Assembly: GCA_021029095.1 (NCBI GenBank) | Contig: JAJOHG010000087.1 | Coordinates: 48,352-112,351, forward strand | DNA from: Phellopilus nigrolimitatus | Taxonomy: Eukaryota; Basidiomycota; Agaricomycetes; Hymenochaetales; Hymenochaetaceae | Direction: 5' to 3' | DNA length: 64,000 bases | Shown here: positions 61,901 through 64,000 of the stretch, piece by piece | How positions within the stretch are numbered: the stretch's first letter is position 1 | How the letters are laid out: each line of letters opens with the position of its first letter | Made by a program: the position numbers and the translations under genes | The notes under the pieces: generated by a model | Told to the model about the DNA's origin: nothing | The model's database searches: none | What the model saw: the letters and a program-made list of their open reading frames with translations, nothing else

Positions 61901-64000
61901 GAAACTCGGTGAGAACATGAACGAGGATGATTCAGACATGTCCAACCCGTTTACGAAGTTTTTCAGAAACACCACCAAAGGGAATTCGACAAAACACAGC
62001 TTACGAGTGCAGACGGAATACAAAATGCGGAATGCAAGATCACGTTACCAGAAAGTCAGCTGTAAACAAGCCGTTTTCAGATTCGGATTCAGCTCAGAAT
62101 TTTCGATCCAGAACCGACGCGCCCAAAAGAAACGAATCCAGTTTTGTTCCCCCGATATCCGAGACTGTAGTGGCGACAGCCGGCGGTGAGTGAAGCTCGA
62201 GTCGGAAACATAGACGACACAAGTTAAAAATTGAATTTGCACAGGTAAGAAAATCCCGATTCACGATTCAGAGACAGACAGATGTAGAAAGTTTGGTTCA
62301 GTTGAAACTCGGTGAGAACATGAACGAGGATGATTCAGACATGTCCAACCCGTTTACGAAGTTTTTCAGAAACACCACCAAAGGGAATTCGACAAAACAC
62401 AGCTTACGAGTGCAGACGGAATACAAAATGCGGAATGCAAGATCACGTTACCAGAAAGTCAGCTGTAAACAAGCCGTTTTCAGATTCGGATTCAGCTCAG
62501 AATTTTCGATCCAGAACCGACGCGCCCAAAAGAAACGAATCCAGTTTTGTTCCCCCGATATCCGAGACTGTAGTGGCGACAGCCGGCGGTGAGTGAAGCT
62601 CGAGTCGGAAACATAGACGACACAAGTTAAAAATTGAATTTGCACAGGTAAGAAAATCCCGATTCACGATTCAGAGACAGACAGATGTAGAAAGTTTGGT
62701 TCAGTTGAAACTCGGTGAGAACATGAACGAGGATGATTCAGACATGTCCAACCCGTTTACGAAGTTTTTCAGAAACACCACCAAAGGGAATTCGACAAAA
62801 CACAGCTTACGAGTGCAGACGGAATACAAAATGCGGAATGCAAGATCACGTTACCAGAAAGTCAGCTGTAAACAAGCCGTTTTCAGATTCGGATTCAGCT
62901 CAGAATTTTCGATCCAGAACCGACGCGCCCAAAAGAAACGAATCCAGTTTTGTTCCCCCGATATCCGAGACTGTAGTGGCGACAGCCGGCGGTGAGTGAA
63001 GCTCGAGTCGGAAACATAGACGACACAAGTTAAAAATTGAATTTGCACAGGTAAGAAAATCCCGATTCACGATTCAGAGACAGACAGATGTAGAAAGTTT
63101 GGTTCAGTTGAAACTCGGTGAGAACATGAACGAGGATGATTCAGACATGTCCAACCCGTTTACGAAGTTTTTCAGAAACACCACCAAAGGGAATTCGACA
63201 AAACACAGCTTACGAGTGCAGACGGAATACAAAATGCGGAATGCAAGATCACGTTACCAGAAAGTCAGCTGTAAACAAGCCGTTTTCAGATTCGGATTCA
63301 GCTCAGAATTTTCGATCCAGAACCGACGCGCCCAAAAGAAACGAATCCAGTTTTGTTCCCCCGATATCCGAGACTGTAGTGGCGACAGCCGGCGGTGAGT
63401 GAAGCTCGAGTCGGAAACATAGACGACACAAGTTAAAAATTGAATTTGCACAGGTAAGAAAATCCCGATTCACGATTCAGAGACAGACAGATGTAGAAAG
63501 TTTGGTTCAGTTGAAACTCGGTGAGAACATGAACGAGGATGATTCAGACATGTCCAACCCGTTTACGAAGTTTTTCAGAAACACCACCAAAGGGAATTCG
63601 ACAAAACACAGCTTACGAGTGCAGACGGAATACAAAATGCGGAATGCAAGATCACGTTACCAGAAAGTCAGCTGTAAACAAGCCGTTTTCAGATTCGGAT
63701 TCAGCTCAGAATTTTCGATCCAGAACCGACGCGCCCAAAAGAAACGAATCCAGTTTTGTTCCCCCGATATCCGAGACTGTAGTGGCGACAGCCGGCGGTG
63801 AGTGAAGCTCGAGTCGGAAACATAGACGACACAAGTTAAAAATTGAATTTGCACAGGTAAGAAAATCCCGATTCACGATTCAGAGACAGACAGATGTAGA
63901 AAGTTTGGTTCAGTTGAAACTCGGTGAGAACATGAACGAGGATGATTCAGACATGTCCAACCCGTTTACGAAGTTTTTCAGAACACCACCAAAGGGAATT
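58994..64000 (+). repeat. Satellite array C, 403-bp unit, over 12 copies, leaving the window
   Basis: Exact 403-bp spacing (GAACATGAACGAGGATG at about 59093, 59496, 59899 and on to 63932). Units look identical except a missing A in the last, partial one (CAGAACACC, about 63979). It shares with arrays A and B the ACAAGTTAAAAAT.GAATTTGCA start, AACTCGGTGAGAACATGA, GATGATTCAGACATGTCCAA, CCCGTTTACGAAGTTTTTCA and GAGTCGGAAACATAGACG. It lacks their last ~70 bp and has about 180 bp of its own (GGGAATTCGACAAAACACAG..GACGCGCCCAAAAG). ORFs of up to 99 codons repeat but close inside each unit, and the unit is not a multiple of three. Confidence 0.95.

Noticed and set aside
59069..63805. Repeated 88- and 99-codon ORFs in array C
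   Set aside because: Two overlapping frames repeat only because the DNA repeats; there are no variants to test constraint and no homology.

Overview
The window reads as an accessory, repeat-rich stretch of a filamentous basidiomycete (Agaricomycete) nuclear genome. The evidence is short spliceosomal introns (about 50-90 nt, GTAAGT-like donors, CTAAC/CTAAT branch points, CAG/TAG acceptors), GC-rich coding remnants, and recognisable fungal families: Kin1-type kinase, Nup192, samB/Mub1, Sec61 alpha, vacuolar protease Pff1, NatB Mdm20, ISWI, Dicer, a PPR protein, an MFS transporter and an NCS1 permease. No bacterial operon logic, CRISPR, rRNA or tRNA was seen. Almost every gene here is a fragment with frameshifts, stops or deletions. 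The one long reading frame that stays open across a clean intron is an Ecl1-like gene at 21359-23383.

Layout: (1) 1-3066, fragments of two unrecognised genes (D, B) and the ISWI C-terminus. (2) 3067-14280, block 1: leader module P1, kin1 fragment, a locally inverted segment, Nup192 fragment, kin1 linker, then satellite array A (298-bp unit, about 22 copies). (3) 14281-16655, three diverged ~715-bp repeats, each with an AT-flanked CGGCGCGCCG palindrome, ending in a 28-bp palindrome. (4) 16690-29510, coiled-coil gene, PPR/permease chimera, broken MFS gene, P2, Ecl1-like gene, Mdm20 fragment, P3, samB, D and B fragments. (5) 29511-37646, block 2: P4, kin1, Nup192, kin1 linker, array B (304-bp unit, 12 copies). 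(6) 37647-44690, decayed coiled-coil gene, P5, Ecl1-like copy 2, Sec61, Dicer remnant, then kin1/Nup192 copy 3 on the minus strand. (7) 44691-53541, P6, Mdm20, D and samB (minus), P7, PPR, Dicer remnant, P8, samB, coiled-coil gene. (8) 53542-64000, P9, kin1 copy 4, P10, Pff1, more kin1, a short Nup192 piece and array C (403-bp unit, running off the window).

The unifying and least expected structure is module P. It is a ~250-300 bp segment present ten times, made of palindromic ACGACG..CGTCGT-type motifs, a GATCGC..CCGGCAC core, a pyrimidine tract and a leader intron; in six copies a second leader intron points the other way. It sits at the 5' ends of at least five unrelated genes on one side and, where the left partner can be read, mostly at the 5' end of a divergent gene on the other. 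Genes keep their introns, so the copying was at DNA level. No transposase, helicase or reverse transcriptase was recognised, so the mobilising machinery, if any, lies outside the window. All three satellite arrays begin at the same point, just after the kin1 linker that follows each Nup192 fragment, but each array has its own unit type.
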